Below are positions 38,530 to 49,694 of a DNA stretch of 64,000 bases, one piece after another. Source of the DNA: Loxodes magnus (Eukaryota; Ciliophora; Karyorelictea; Loxodida; Loxodidae); the NCBI GenBank assembly GCA_946699065.1, contig CAMPDV010000863.1, forward strand, positions 1-64,000, read 5' to 3'. Within the stretch, counting starts at the first letter, position 1; the number at the start of each line of letters is the position of its first letter. A program made the translations under genes and the position numbers. Below the pieces are notes generated by a model, which was given only the letters and a program-made list of their open reading frames with translations, was not told where the DNA came from and made no database searches.

Positions 38530-39799
38530 ATTAAATTATAGAGAATAGTATATTTAATCATAATTAGTTTAAGCTTATCAATATTTTTAGTAAAATATAG
38601 TAATCAATACCTGTTTTATCTATGTAATAAACTCCTTTTTATTAAGTTAAAAATAAGCTTTTAAATAAATTATTAGCATTGAAATATAATAGCTTTTATA
38701 TATTCTTAGTCAATAGAACTAAAGCTATTAAATAACTAATATTCTAGAGGTTAACAAATATAAGTTAAAGTTAATAGTTCTAAGCTTTAATGTTTATAGT
38801 ATATTTAATTAATAATATCCCTTAATAATCATAGAACTATAATTAAATTATAACTACATAATATCATATTTAGCATTAGCATCTAAGTCATAATTATTAA
38901 TTATTCATTTCAAATACTTTTAATTCCTTAAACTTAAACTATTTGTCATAAATATCTTAAATGCATTTTATCTAAAAATAATAATCATTTCTTATTTTCA
39001 TAAATAAGAATAAAGCTTCACCAACTTTTATTTTAAAATTAAAGTATTTAGTTTTAATAGCTTCTGTTAATAGTTCAAACTGAAGTTTGTTTTAATAAAA
39101 TAACTTTAAATAATAGTAAATGTAATAATCTATAATACCTTAGTAGCTTAGCATGTGTATATCTATAAATAACTTTAATTTTAATACATATCTATACTAA
39201 TGCTATTTTATTTTTATTGCTTTATTTATAAATAACTTGCTAAATTTATAAAAAACAGAAATAAATTATTTGCATAACTCTCAATTTTGTTAAAATTACT
39301 TAGACACTAATTTTATTATAAGACAGATAAAATGTATAAATAATATAGATGTAGTAAATGGAATATAAATAAACCTATTAATTAAGATATTCGTTAAAAA
39401 TAAAAATAAAATAGCTTATAAGATAATTATAAAAATTAGAGTTTATAAGCATGGAGTAAGAGGATATGAGACTAACTTATGAAAAGTATTATAAAATATA
39501 TCTATGATGAGTATAAATATAGCGAATCATATCAATAAAATTACTAAACATTAATTATTTTTTCTCTTAAGAAAGCTAAAAAATACTCTAATCATCATTT
39601 TAGGATTTTATTTTATTATTATTAGATTTTTTCGTTTTGTTAAATAAAGAGAAAAAATTAAAATCTATAGAAAGATATTGCTATAAGCTTTTAAATTCAT
39701 ACTACAACACATTAAATTAAATAACTTAATTAAAAAGTTAATTTTATTTAAGAAACTATAAATAAAGCATGCAAAAATAGAGGATGCTATATTATTATA
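38530..39799. other. AT-rich intergenic region
   Basis: No gene, RNA or repeat recognised. Confidence 0.5.
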
Positions 39800-40600
39800 A
39801 TTATTAATAAACATAATAACACAATTGAAAGTATATTTCGTTAAATAAAAAAGAACAAAAATTTTGGCAGAGATAAATCATGAAAATATAATAAAAATTT
39901 ATGCGTTCTGCCTTAATTCATATAGTCTACTACTTGAGCTTGCAAAATGTTCTTTATTTGACTTTTTATAAAGTAACAAAAACATTTCTTGATATAAAAA
40001 TTCTAAATTGCCTGGGATACATATAAAGGTGTTTAATATCTTAATAGTAAAAGCATTTAGCATAGAGACTTAATGAGCAAGAACATAATTTTGAATAATT
40101 AAATAGAGCTATGATTTCAGATTTTGGTCTTTCACGAGTTAAGGAAGAATCTGAATCTCAAGTAGTTCAAATCAAGTAGGAACTTTAAGTTAAATGGCCC
40201 CAGAGAAATTAAATAAAAACCTAGGTTTAACAATAAATCGGATATTTATACATCAGGAATAATATTCTGAGAAACAGTTTCAGAAAATATTCCTTGAGAA
40301 GATTCTGTGTATGCATTTATAATGACAAGTGTTTTGAAGGAAGATAGAGAAGAAATTCCCAAGGATTGTCTTTAAAAATTTTCTGAATTAATTTCTAATT
40401 GTTGAAAACAAGATCTGAACGAAAGAATAAGTATAGAGGAAATTTTAAAAGAATCAAAATACTTAAAAGAGAGTATATAGGATATAGGCTTAAATGAACT
40501 ATCTTTAAATGTAGATTGAATAGCAAAAGGGTATTTAAAATTCAAAGTAAGTATCGGAAAGATATTAATCTTTTATAATTTCTCAAAACTAATATCGCAT
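39800..40600 (+). pseudogene. decayed TKL-type protein kinase
   Basis: Kinase motifs are visible in changing frames: AEINHENIIKIYAFC (helix C and beta-4), LLLELAKCSLFDFL (hinge region), HRDLMSKNIILNN, MISDFGLSRVKEESES, VGTLS-MAPEKL and NKSDIYTSGIIFWETVSENIPWED, followed by the C-lobe helices (ELISNCWKQDLNERISIEEI). The glycine loop is not recognisable. At least three or four single-base frame changes separate these pieces. It is clearly paralogous to the kinase at 26.5-27.8 kb (DFGLSRVK-ES, VGTL--MAPE, SDI---GIIFWE). Host gene remnant. Confidence 0.72.
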
Positions 40601-41590
40601 GAAATTCGGAAAAATCATTAATAATTTAGGTTAAAATATACTAACCTAGTATATGTAGATTTTACGAAATATAAATATATTTAATTTTTATTAGCTTCAA
40701 TTATTTTCTAAGATTATTTTTAAAAATTATTCTTTAAAATCTCATTACCAAATTATTATAACTTTTTATTAATAAAATAAAAAATTATTTTTATTTTTCA
40801 CTTATAAATAATTTTAAATTCATTATGTTTAGTTTTATTATATATAATCGCAATTAGAATAAAATTTATAAAATAAATATCTAGATAAATAAATCACTTT
40901 GATTTATTTATTTTTTTAATATTAATTTTTATTTAAAAATATTATAAAATATTTTTAAGATATATATGCAAAATTTAAAAAAATTTAATTATTTTAGAAT
41001 TAATAATAAATTACTATATTTAGTTAACTTTTTTACCAATTATTAAATTATTTTTTACTATAAAATTTTAGATATTTATGAGCTAATTAAATTAAATTTT
41101 TTTACAAAAATTTAATTTGGAATATTTTCTAATTTTTAATATTTTATCGAATAAATATGTTTTTTATATTAATATGAATCTTATATAAAATATATTCGTT
41201 AAATATGCTAAATAATTTAACTAAATTTATTTGTATTTTTAATGATGTTTTTATTATTTGTATTTAAAATTAATTATTTATATTATAAATGCTTTATTAT
41301 TTATAATTATAGATTTTTTGTATACAAATAGAGCATTTTTATAGAAGTTAAATAATCTTAAATTTTAAATAATTTCCTAATCTTTATAACTTATTTTAAT
41401 TTTATTATTTTCTCTAAATAAAAGTAAACAATAAGAGTTATTATATTTATTAAATTTAATTTTTATAAATGTTTTGCTCTAAGTAAGTAACTAATAATTA
41501 AATTGAGAAATTAAATAAAAAGCTATATTTATTTATATAAATTATTAATTAAAAATAGAAATAGACTTTTACTATTAAATAAGGGGTTAT
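40601..41590. other. AT-rich intergenic region
   Basis: Nothing recognised. Confidence 0.5.
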
Positions 41591-42040
41591 TTAAACTTCA
41601 TAATATAAACTTGGTCGTTCTAAGCCTTTCAAATTCTATTAAAATTTATCAATTCATCCTGCTTTAAATCTTTTTTATTTCCTTTTACTTCTTTGGACTA
41701 CATAGCTACTTTATTACCAACAATTTAAATTTACATCTCTTTGTAAGAAATATTCAATCAAATACTTATTAAGCTATTTTAGAAGTCCAAACTTGTTACT
41801 TTCGAAGATATATCTTGCTTAGTGATAGTTAAATAATCTTTTTCGACATATGAAGTTTAGGCACTTTAAAAAAACTTTGAAAATAAAAATAATGAAAAAT
41901 AAACTAAAATTTGCAACTTTAAAGAAATTTTTGTGATTAATTTAGAATTATTTTATAGATGAAATAAATTAAGAAAAGATAAAGCATTTGAGTTTATAAT
42001 TTAAGTAAGATATTTTGAAGAAATACAAAATAAATGTAAG
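41591..42040 (-). CDS. possible coding segment downstream of inverted WD40 copy
   Basis: On the - strand one frame gives a mixed, helix-rich sequence (CLNFICRKRLFNYHQARY, FGLLKQLNKYLIEYFLQRDV, WIDKFQQNLKGLERPSLYYE). It faintly recalls the BTB/BACK helix pattern. It lies beyond the point where the right copy stops matching the left one. No start or stop can be fixed. Could be the C-terminus of the WD40-family gene in this copy or an unrelated fragment. Confidence 0.3.
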
Positions 42041-43805
42041 CATATTTATAAGGACAATAAGCTATTTTGGCTAAGAGGAGATAAAGATGTTTTGCCATAA
42101 AGATAATAAATAGGATGATAAGGTATTAGAGATACTAAAGGGATAAATATTATCTTTTACTGGTGCTTTCTGAAACTAATAAATAGTAGATATAATCTAG
42201 AATAAATATAAATGGTGTGATATAGATTGTAGTAAAATAGGAGTTAAATGTGGTAGATAATGTTAATCTGTTATATGAATAGAAAGTTGGTTAGTAAGAC
42301 ATATTAATGAATGATATGTTTTACATGTTTATAAATTAGGCTTAGATACTATTGCTCCCTATCTACATGAAAAGGAATAGATAAGGTTAGCTCTGTATTA
42401 TATGGAATTGTATTTTGGAATAACTTTGATGAGGATTGTAGGTGTGGACTGATTTGATATAGTATTAATAAGTTGATTCTTTGAACTTAAGATTAAATTA
42501 GAAGTTATCTTGCTTAATTAACCTCTCTTAAGTATTTAAGATTAATTAAAATTAATCTAAACTTCTTAATTAGTCTCAACCAATACACTATAAGGATAAA
42601 ACCACTTTACAACACCATTCATTATCAATTCAAATCACTACACCAATATCATACCATACAGTTTAACTGCCTCCAATTAATTACTCTAAAACTATCTTAC
42701 ATCATAACCAAATCTATAGCATACACACACCAACTAACTCAAAACTAATTTTTAAGAACTAGCATACAACTAAGACTAACCATTAGAAAGCTTAGTCTCT
42801 TCTTAAACAACAGAAACTAATTAATTAGCCAACTAATATTAGGCTACAGCTCATTACTGATAGGTCTCTTAGTAGCTTAGTAGAAATAAAACTAAGAGAT
42901 TAAGAGTTAAGATAGCTTTATTTAATCAAGTAATGCTAATACATTTTCTGAGAACACTTCTTTAGATGTTAATAGACCTTAAAGAAAAGCTCTTAGCAAA
43001 TCATAACAGATAGATGCTTCAAACAAGATTGAATAAGTAGAGTAAAGAGAATCGTAGTTTAATACTTTGAATAGTACTGCAATCTGTTCTTATGATATTC
43101 AATCTGTAAAATAAAGTTAGAAGTTGATGAGGAGGAAAAAGCCTCTTTAGTGAAATAATAAGGTAATAAAAAAGTTAGTTAAACCAGATTTAAATTTAAG
43201 CAGAAAAAGGATAGATAAATTATTTATCTTATTAGGCTAAAAATGATAAGTTTGCTTAAAGACACTTAAAAGAAGCTAAATTTATAGCAGCTACAACATT
43301 AATTTAATAGCTTTTAATCTTTATTTTTAAGAAGTTCTAATTAAAGCAATATAAAAGAGAATAAAACAATAAGCTTAATAAAAGAAATAAGTCTTTATCT
43401 ATAACAGATAGGTAATACTAGTATAAAGCTTTATTAAACAAACTTAACTTTCAAAACATAAGAAACAGAAAACATTCAAGTACTTTACATTTTTAAGAAG
43501 TAGGAATAAAACCTAGTTATCAACTATAATTTACCAAAAATTTAAGACTTACAAAATAATAGTAGTTTCTGAGTACAAAATTAGATATAATCACAAAAAA
43601 CCAACTAATTGAAAGATGTAAAATAAACTCTAACAAATTAGCAGAGATTGAAGGCTTAACAAAGGCATATCAATGAAGACCCGAATAAATAAAGGCAAAT
43701 TAAATTTCATTTAAGTAAGGTAATGGATTCTATATTAAACAATGTTTAAATAAGTTTTGCTATAAGATAATAGATTTAATAAGAAAATTAAAAACAGCTA
43801 GAGCA
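42041..43805 (-). pseudogene. WD40 gene family, post-WD region (inverted right copy)
   Basis: Near-identical inverted copy of 1071-2956, with a single 61-base unit instead of three. On - the frame passes straight from the last WD blade (FTIKIWSFSTALAVFNF) into this region, so the two parts belong to one gene. The product is hydrophobic and Leu/Phe/Trp-rich, possibly membrane-associated, with no recognised domain. Homology to the left copy ends at about 42041. Confidence 0.65.
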
Positions 43806-44402
43806 GTTGAGAAAGACCATATCTTTATCGTAAAATCGGAACTTCCTGAGACAATTCATTCCATATCACTTGCTAAAGCTACAGAATTAACGTAACTCGA
43901 ATGACCCGTCAAAGTTCTTTTGAGGGTACCAGTCTGAAAATCCCACATCTTTATCGTGTGCTATCTCAACTTCCGGAGACAATTCATTTCATATCACTTG
44001 TAAAAGCTATAGATTAAATTGAATCCGAATAACCTTCCAGAGTTCTCGTACAACTTCCAGTCTGTAAATCCCACATCTTTATAGTGGTATCAGAACTTCC
44101 AGAGACAATTTATTTCATGTCGCTTGTTAAAGCTATAGATCAAATTGAATTCGAATAACCTTCCAGAGTTCTCGTACAACTTCCAGTCTGTAAATCCCAA
44201 ATCTTTATCGTTTAGTAACTACCGGAGACAATTGATTTCATGTCACTTGTTATAGCTACAGAATTAACGTAACTCGAATGAGCCGTCAAAGTTAAGTCTA
44301 AAATATTAAAGAATTACCTTGAGATTAGTCGTAGGAAATGTTGTTTAGCAATTTTTAGAAGCAGAGGTTGAATTTGGTAATTAAATAGAAGAAGGGGTAT
44401 TG
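43806..44402 (-). pseudogene. WD40 repeats of the inverted gene copy
   Basis: Four to five WD40 blades on - (for example SGSSDTTIKMWDLQTGSCTR). A lead-in (LLLKIAKQHFLRLISRQFF) matches the one before the 10.1-kb repeats. One blade has a single-base loss near 43950 that breaks the frame. Units again total 126 bases and share near-identical sequence, but the copy number is lower than at 10.1-10.8 kb. Homology to the left copy begins at 44402. The gene may extend farther 5' on this strand. Confidence 0.75.
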
Positions 44403-46954
44403 TTGGGACTGATTTGTTGTTGTTAATATTTTTGGTAAAAAAAGAGTTTTAGTAAATGATATTAGTTTTGATTGAATTTTGATAACTAAGTTGAATAATT
44501 TGGAAATGAAAGTAACTGATCTTAATAATTTTGGTTATTTAAGTTGAATTAAATAATAAAAATATTGATTTATTAAGATACTTATAAGATTTTATTAATT
44601 AAATTATTGAAAATTCTAATTTTTACGCTTAAATCCAGAAAAATATAAAGCTGTCTTTGTCCATTAAAGGTTTTAGAATTTGAATGATTTGATATGTTTT
44701 GACTTTTAAATAAAAGGATAAATGATTATATCAAAAGTTTATAACTAAGAATTTAAATCCTTATTATAATAACTTTACTATGCATTTATTAATCATACCT
44801 TATTTGAGTTTTAAATAAAAAGACTCTTACCTTATTTCAATATAAACCCTTTTAAATGATAAACAAAATAATAAAAATGCTTTAAAAACTACTGTTATTA
44901 ATTATTCTTTACACTTACATTTAATCAAACAAATTAGTTATTTAAAATTTTAATTATTTAAAATAAATAAAAATTAGTTTCTTAGTTATTAGTTTAAATA
45001 TAAAAACCATATTTAAACCAAACTATTTATCTTTCTAATTTATAACATCAAACCAATTATACACCAAGTAATTAACTAATATCATACAAAATTTCTCATC
45101 TTTTAGTCATCAATAATCAATACAAAATATCCATATCCAACTTAACTTCACCTTAATTCATCAAAATTTAACCAACATTTTAATCAAACTATAAAAGCAA
45201 AACAACGCTACCAGAACAAAACTTTATATTATAAATAGTCAACATCCCAATAATCTCAACTAAATACCAATTTAGTCAAATGGTCTTAAGATCACTCATT
45301 CAAATAAAAAAAGAATGCTTCAAAATTATAAAAGAGCAGACTAATAACCTTATAGGATTAAGACTAAAAAATTATAAGATATCACTTTAACATTTAACTA
45401 AATGATCAAATATGGATCAACTTATCCCTATTACCTCTATTTCATCATGTCTAAAAAAAGGCCCAAAATCCAAAATTATAAGACTCTCAAGTAGTTAATC
45501 AAAGAAATTTCAGTCTATACTTTATGATTCAAACCAAAATTCCTCTCTTCACCTTTTATCTTAAACCATAAAGTCAGTTTTTAACTAAAGATACTAAGAT
45601 ACTGGACTTTTCTTAAGCAACAAAAAACAATACATTAATACTCCACAATTACTAAATCCACATCAAGAGAAGACTATCAAGAAGAAATAAAGGAAACGCA
45701 AAACTTTAAACTCTTACAATAATCCTTGCATCTTACTATGATAGGCAAAAAGCACAACATGAGAACAATCTAATAAGCCTTTCTCTACTGAGATGACAAT
45801 AGATTATACCTGTTCTGAATTTAAAAGGTATTTTGGCTCTTTTTAACAAAGCAAAGTAATATATTATATTTTAGATTTTAAATTTTACATAATTTACTGA
45901 TCCTACTTTCTACCTCTAATAATTTTAGAACATCATCAAGTATTAATTCTAGAACTAAAAATTATTAAATTTAAAATCTTCTACGCATTACTCTTATACC
46001 AGACAGTATTTTTCTTTTATTCCATTTTCTTTGGCAAGGAATCTTAATTTCCTTTCCTTAAAAGCTGTTTTAGCTTTTTCTTAAATAATTTTAGCTTTCC
46101 TTAGTACTTTCTGCTTAGGTTCTTATTTTTATAATTGAAGCAACATGCTTTTATTATCTATTCTAGTCAATGAAGTTTTCTTTAAAGTAATTTGATATCC
46201 TTTTTTGGTTTTAGTTTCGAGCTTTATCTGAAATAGTTAGATGGAAATTATATACTTAGGCTTATTTGAGATTATATCCTTAAAATAAATTCTATTTTTA
46301 GATCAAATTAACTAGTGTAAACAATTAATTCAGATACAAATTATTCAGCAAAGGCATCTAGCTTTTAAATGTAACAAGTATAATACCTTTATAAACTCCT
46401 AGAATCAACACTATTTCAACCATACTTTTCAAACATTTCCTTTAACTTCCACTAACAAACTTAATGCTAGATACTAAATCAAACCTACTCAGATCCTCTT
46501 TATAACTGCAAGTCAGATCATTCTAAGCGAGGAGAATAGCTGTGATAGAGTAAATTACTATACAAAAGATTTAGCAACTAAACTCTAAAGTCTCTTCCTC
46601 AATAATAACAAATAACTCAAAGAAGCTACTATCTAATCAGTTCTTAAACGACCAGGATTAATTTCAATCTTAAAGAATTGTAGATAAATAAGAACACAAT
46701 AGTCTTAAAAAGAAGTTAAATCCTTATCTAACTAACTAAATTGCTTTATAAAGGATAATATATTTAAACAACAATAAACACCTTAAACCACTCTAGTTCA
46801 AACCAAAACTACTTTATGGTCAAAAGCACCAACACAAATTTCCAACAAGGCAAATCAACAATAGCCAAGCCAATTAAAAGTAAAAACTTTTCAAAACAAA
46901 GTAACGTTTCATAGATCTGAAGCTTGACTAATTAAAATCATTTACCAATCATTT
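44403..46954. other. strongly strand-skewed region, possible 5' part of the - WD40 gene
   Basis: On + this region is G-poor (especially 45000-46900), so on - it is G/T-rich. One - frame reads protein-like for long stretches, for example LNPIRLLVCSFIILKHSFF (about 45330) and KKTSLTRIDNKSMLLQLQK followed by KAKIIQEKAKTAFKERK (46200-46050). It could be the N-terminal half of the gene at 42.0-44.4 kb. A + frame is also TGA-free, but that follows from the lack of G. No domain identified on either strand. Confidence 0.3.
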
Positions 46955-48026
46955 TAAGGCAGAGGATACGGTAGTATTTTACAGTGCTAGGAAGGTGAAG
47001 ATAGAGCAAATAATTAAGTAGAAGAAAACTTAATTAAAAGCTAGAAATTTAAATTTGGGAATGCTAAGATTAAAAGAAAACTTTCTAGTTCATTAGCATG
47101 ATAAGAGAAGATAAATGCATTCAATATGAAAACTTTCTATCTCCATATGTATTTGAGGAGATAAAAAGTGGTGAGCATATAATTTAAAAGTTACAAAGTT
47201 AGTATTCTGAGAGTGGTGTAATATAAAGTTAGTTTTAAGCAGTTCAGTCTTAGAAAGGTTGTAGCTAGCATATAAGGAAAAAAATGTACTTTAGAATATA
47301 AATTAGGAAAATAGAAACTTAAAAGAGAGCAAATTAACGCTAGCAGAAGGGTTATAATACTTAAAGCAAGCTGAAGAAGAAAAAAAAATTCAGAATATGA
47401 TAAAAGCAAAGAAGCTTCTGAAAAAAATGAGGAAAGAGAAATCTGAAGATTTTGAAAATATCGAAGGGAAAGAACCGAAATTATTGAAATTAATGAAAGT
47501 AGAAATAAACTGAAGATACTAAAAATACTGAAAATATCTAAGGTAAGCAAAGAACTGAAGTAATTGAAAATAGTGCAGGCAGGGAAAATAACGAAGATAT
47601 TTAAAATAATTGAGACAGGGAAAGAACTGCGAAATAGAAAATAATTAAGATAGGGAAAAATCTGAAGAAAATGAAAATAATGTAAATATTTAAGCTTATG
47701 ACTAGAATTAATTGCAATTCATCGAAGAAAAAAAAATAGTTAAGATGAAGTTTTGAAAAAGATGAGTTATAAGCTTCAATCAGTGAAAAACCTTGTACGA
47801 TTAAAATTAATACCCAAGGCTTATTTAACACAAATGGATTTCTAATTTATATGAAGATAAAGAAACAGACATAAGATATTCAATCTTCTTTTAGAACTCA
47901 AAAGAAAAAGATCATTATGGATAGAAGGGAGCTAATCAACAAATTCCTCTGCAACGTAGAATTTTCAGATTAACAGATAGATTTTATGAAATAGATCAGT
48001 CACATTATTTATATATATTAAAAAAT
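46955..48026 (+). pseudogene. unrecognised coding region interrupted by LINE insertion
   Basis: Protein-like segments on +: ANNQVEENLIKSQKFKFGNAK (about 47010), CIQYENFLSPYVFEEIKSG (about 47115), acidic repeats around 47400-47640 in which RTEIIEINESRN and RTEVIENSAGREN are recognisable copies, then a mixed tail (WSFEKDELQASISEKPCTI, 47746) that runs up to the LINE at 48027. At least two frame changes separate them (near 47095 and in the repeats). No family recognised. It looks like a host gene whose 3' end was displaced by the LINE. Confidence 0.4.
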
Positions 48027-48134
48027 GGTTAGCTTCAAGAAGGGTTTTTATACCATCTCCTCAGAGTAGGAGAGAAAACCTGAAGCACTTTCTTTTACCA
48101 CGTCTTTGCTTTAATTATTCCAACCTTCTTTATT

Positions 48135-49694
48135 ATGCATGGAAACCAGACTAATAATGCAAGACCTCAGACTACGCAGGACCAAACTAACTGACCGAAC
48201 GAACACGAAATAATAGAACGAATAATAGAAAAAAAATAGCAATATACCCATGATTGGTCGAACTTTACTAAAAGGAGGAGCACAAAATAAGAAAGGAATG
48301 TGGCAAAAAAAGTAAACAACCTAAGTAATAATTTAACAAAATAATAACAACTCACTTCAGCCAACGTCCCTGAAGAATAAATGTAAAGGATCTACTAAAA
48401 TGCCTATGATGATTTATCAGAAATGGTGGCCGCAATTTACTTTAACCATTACTTGGAAAACACTGATTTAGTAGAGAAAAAGGCCAAAGACTAAGAAGTT
48501 ATACAAGTGTTTAGAAATCAAATATGGAAGGATTACGGACAAGCAATGGCGAAGTTCATAGTGAAATAAAACGGAATTGTATACTTGGTATTTAACAATG
48601 AAGAAAGATACTAACATTTCACTTAATTCAGGGAATGAACGTTCAAAGTAGTTAGAATTCCTATCTAAGCTAGAAACTAATTGGAATATTTTGACATTCA
48701 TAACTACCCAATTTACTTCACAATCAACGAATACTCAAATATGAAGGAAGTAATGGAAATAATAAGATAATATGGAAAATCAAGAGGAGAGATATAGCAT
48801 ACATATCCAAACACAACAATGCTAACAGGGAGCAGTGTAGTCTACCTAGATTTAAAGGATGTAGACGAAGCAAAAAGGATACCAGAAGTAATAGATTTGA
48901 ATGGAAACAAAATGAGAATATAACACCCAGTAAATTTTATCTGCTGCCTATGTAAAGTGAAAGGGCACACAGATCAGCAATGCAGAAGGGTAGAAGCAGC
49001 AAAAAGGAAAAAGCTACATACAAGAGAATTAGAGATGCTTGAAGGAGAAGTTATTTTAACAATAAACAAACTAGATTTTGAAGCAAATCAAGCAAATAAG
49101 AGGATAATTGGAGAAGAAGAATAAATGATTATAGAGGAATCAAGGGAAGAAGAGAAGGAAATAAAATGAGGAGAATAGAAAAATAATTAAAACAACTAAA
49201 CAATTAAATAATAAAAAGTTTTTTATGCTAAAAGAATAAATAAAAATTATTTTTCATCAAAATGGAATTGGGCATATGTAAGACAGAGGGATAGAGAAAT
49301 GTTCAAATAATTAAATAAAATAGAAAACAATCAACTAAATAATAAGATATACCATAAAGCAAATTAGAGAAAAGGATAGGATAGGTGATGGTAAAAACGC
49401 TAAACCCTAACAAAAGAAATAAGAAATAAACAAAATAGTATAATGGAGTATGTCAGGAAAAACGTAAATAAAGGAAAAAAGCAAAAAGAAATAGAACAAA
49501 CTCAAGAAGAAAAAGAATAAGATGCAAGATAAAAGTGAGAAGAAAGAAGTAAATTGAAGCAAACTTCAATGAGAAAGTACTATGCTAAGAAACCGATAAA
49601 CAAAAATGAGCAATTATCACTTCAACTAATAGGAAAAAGAAGAAGAAGAAGATTAGAATAGATAAGAAGAAGGAAAAGGTAGATAATAAGATGA
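48135..49694 (+). CDS. LINE ORF1, CCHC RNA-binding protein (copy A)
   Basis: ATG 48135 (MHGNQTNNARPQTTQ), an N/Q/T-rich start, then a folded region with an RRM-like alternation (GIVYLVFNNEERYQHF ... RIPIQARNQLEYFDI). A zinc knuckle CCLCKVKGHTDQQC lies at about 48937-48981 (C-x2-C-x4-H-x4-C), followed by a long basic tail. ORF1 proteins of this kind coat the LINE RNA. The frame overlaps ORF2 by about 90 bases in another frame if it ends at TGA 49692-49694; an earlier TGA at 49536-49538 is possible. Copy B differs by one base just after the ATG, which puts that ATG out of frame. Confidence 0.75.

Noticed and set aside
1071-43805. Long inverted repeats as the ends of a giant DNA element (Tlr/Polinton type)
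   Set aside because: The repeats encode part of a WD40 gene, and the interior holds host-type genes and tRNAs. No polymerase, integrase or structural gene was seen.
47191-48701. Several ATG-initiated frames on the - strand (47191-47550, 47601-47831, 48167-48364, 48468-48701)
   Set aside because: They are antisense shadows of the acidic repeat region and of LINE ORF1 on +. Their translations are Leu/Ser/Phe-rich without motifs, and the matching frame in copy B is likewise antisense to ORF1.
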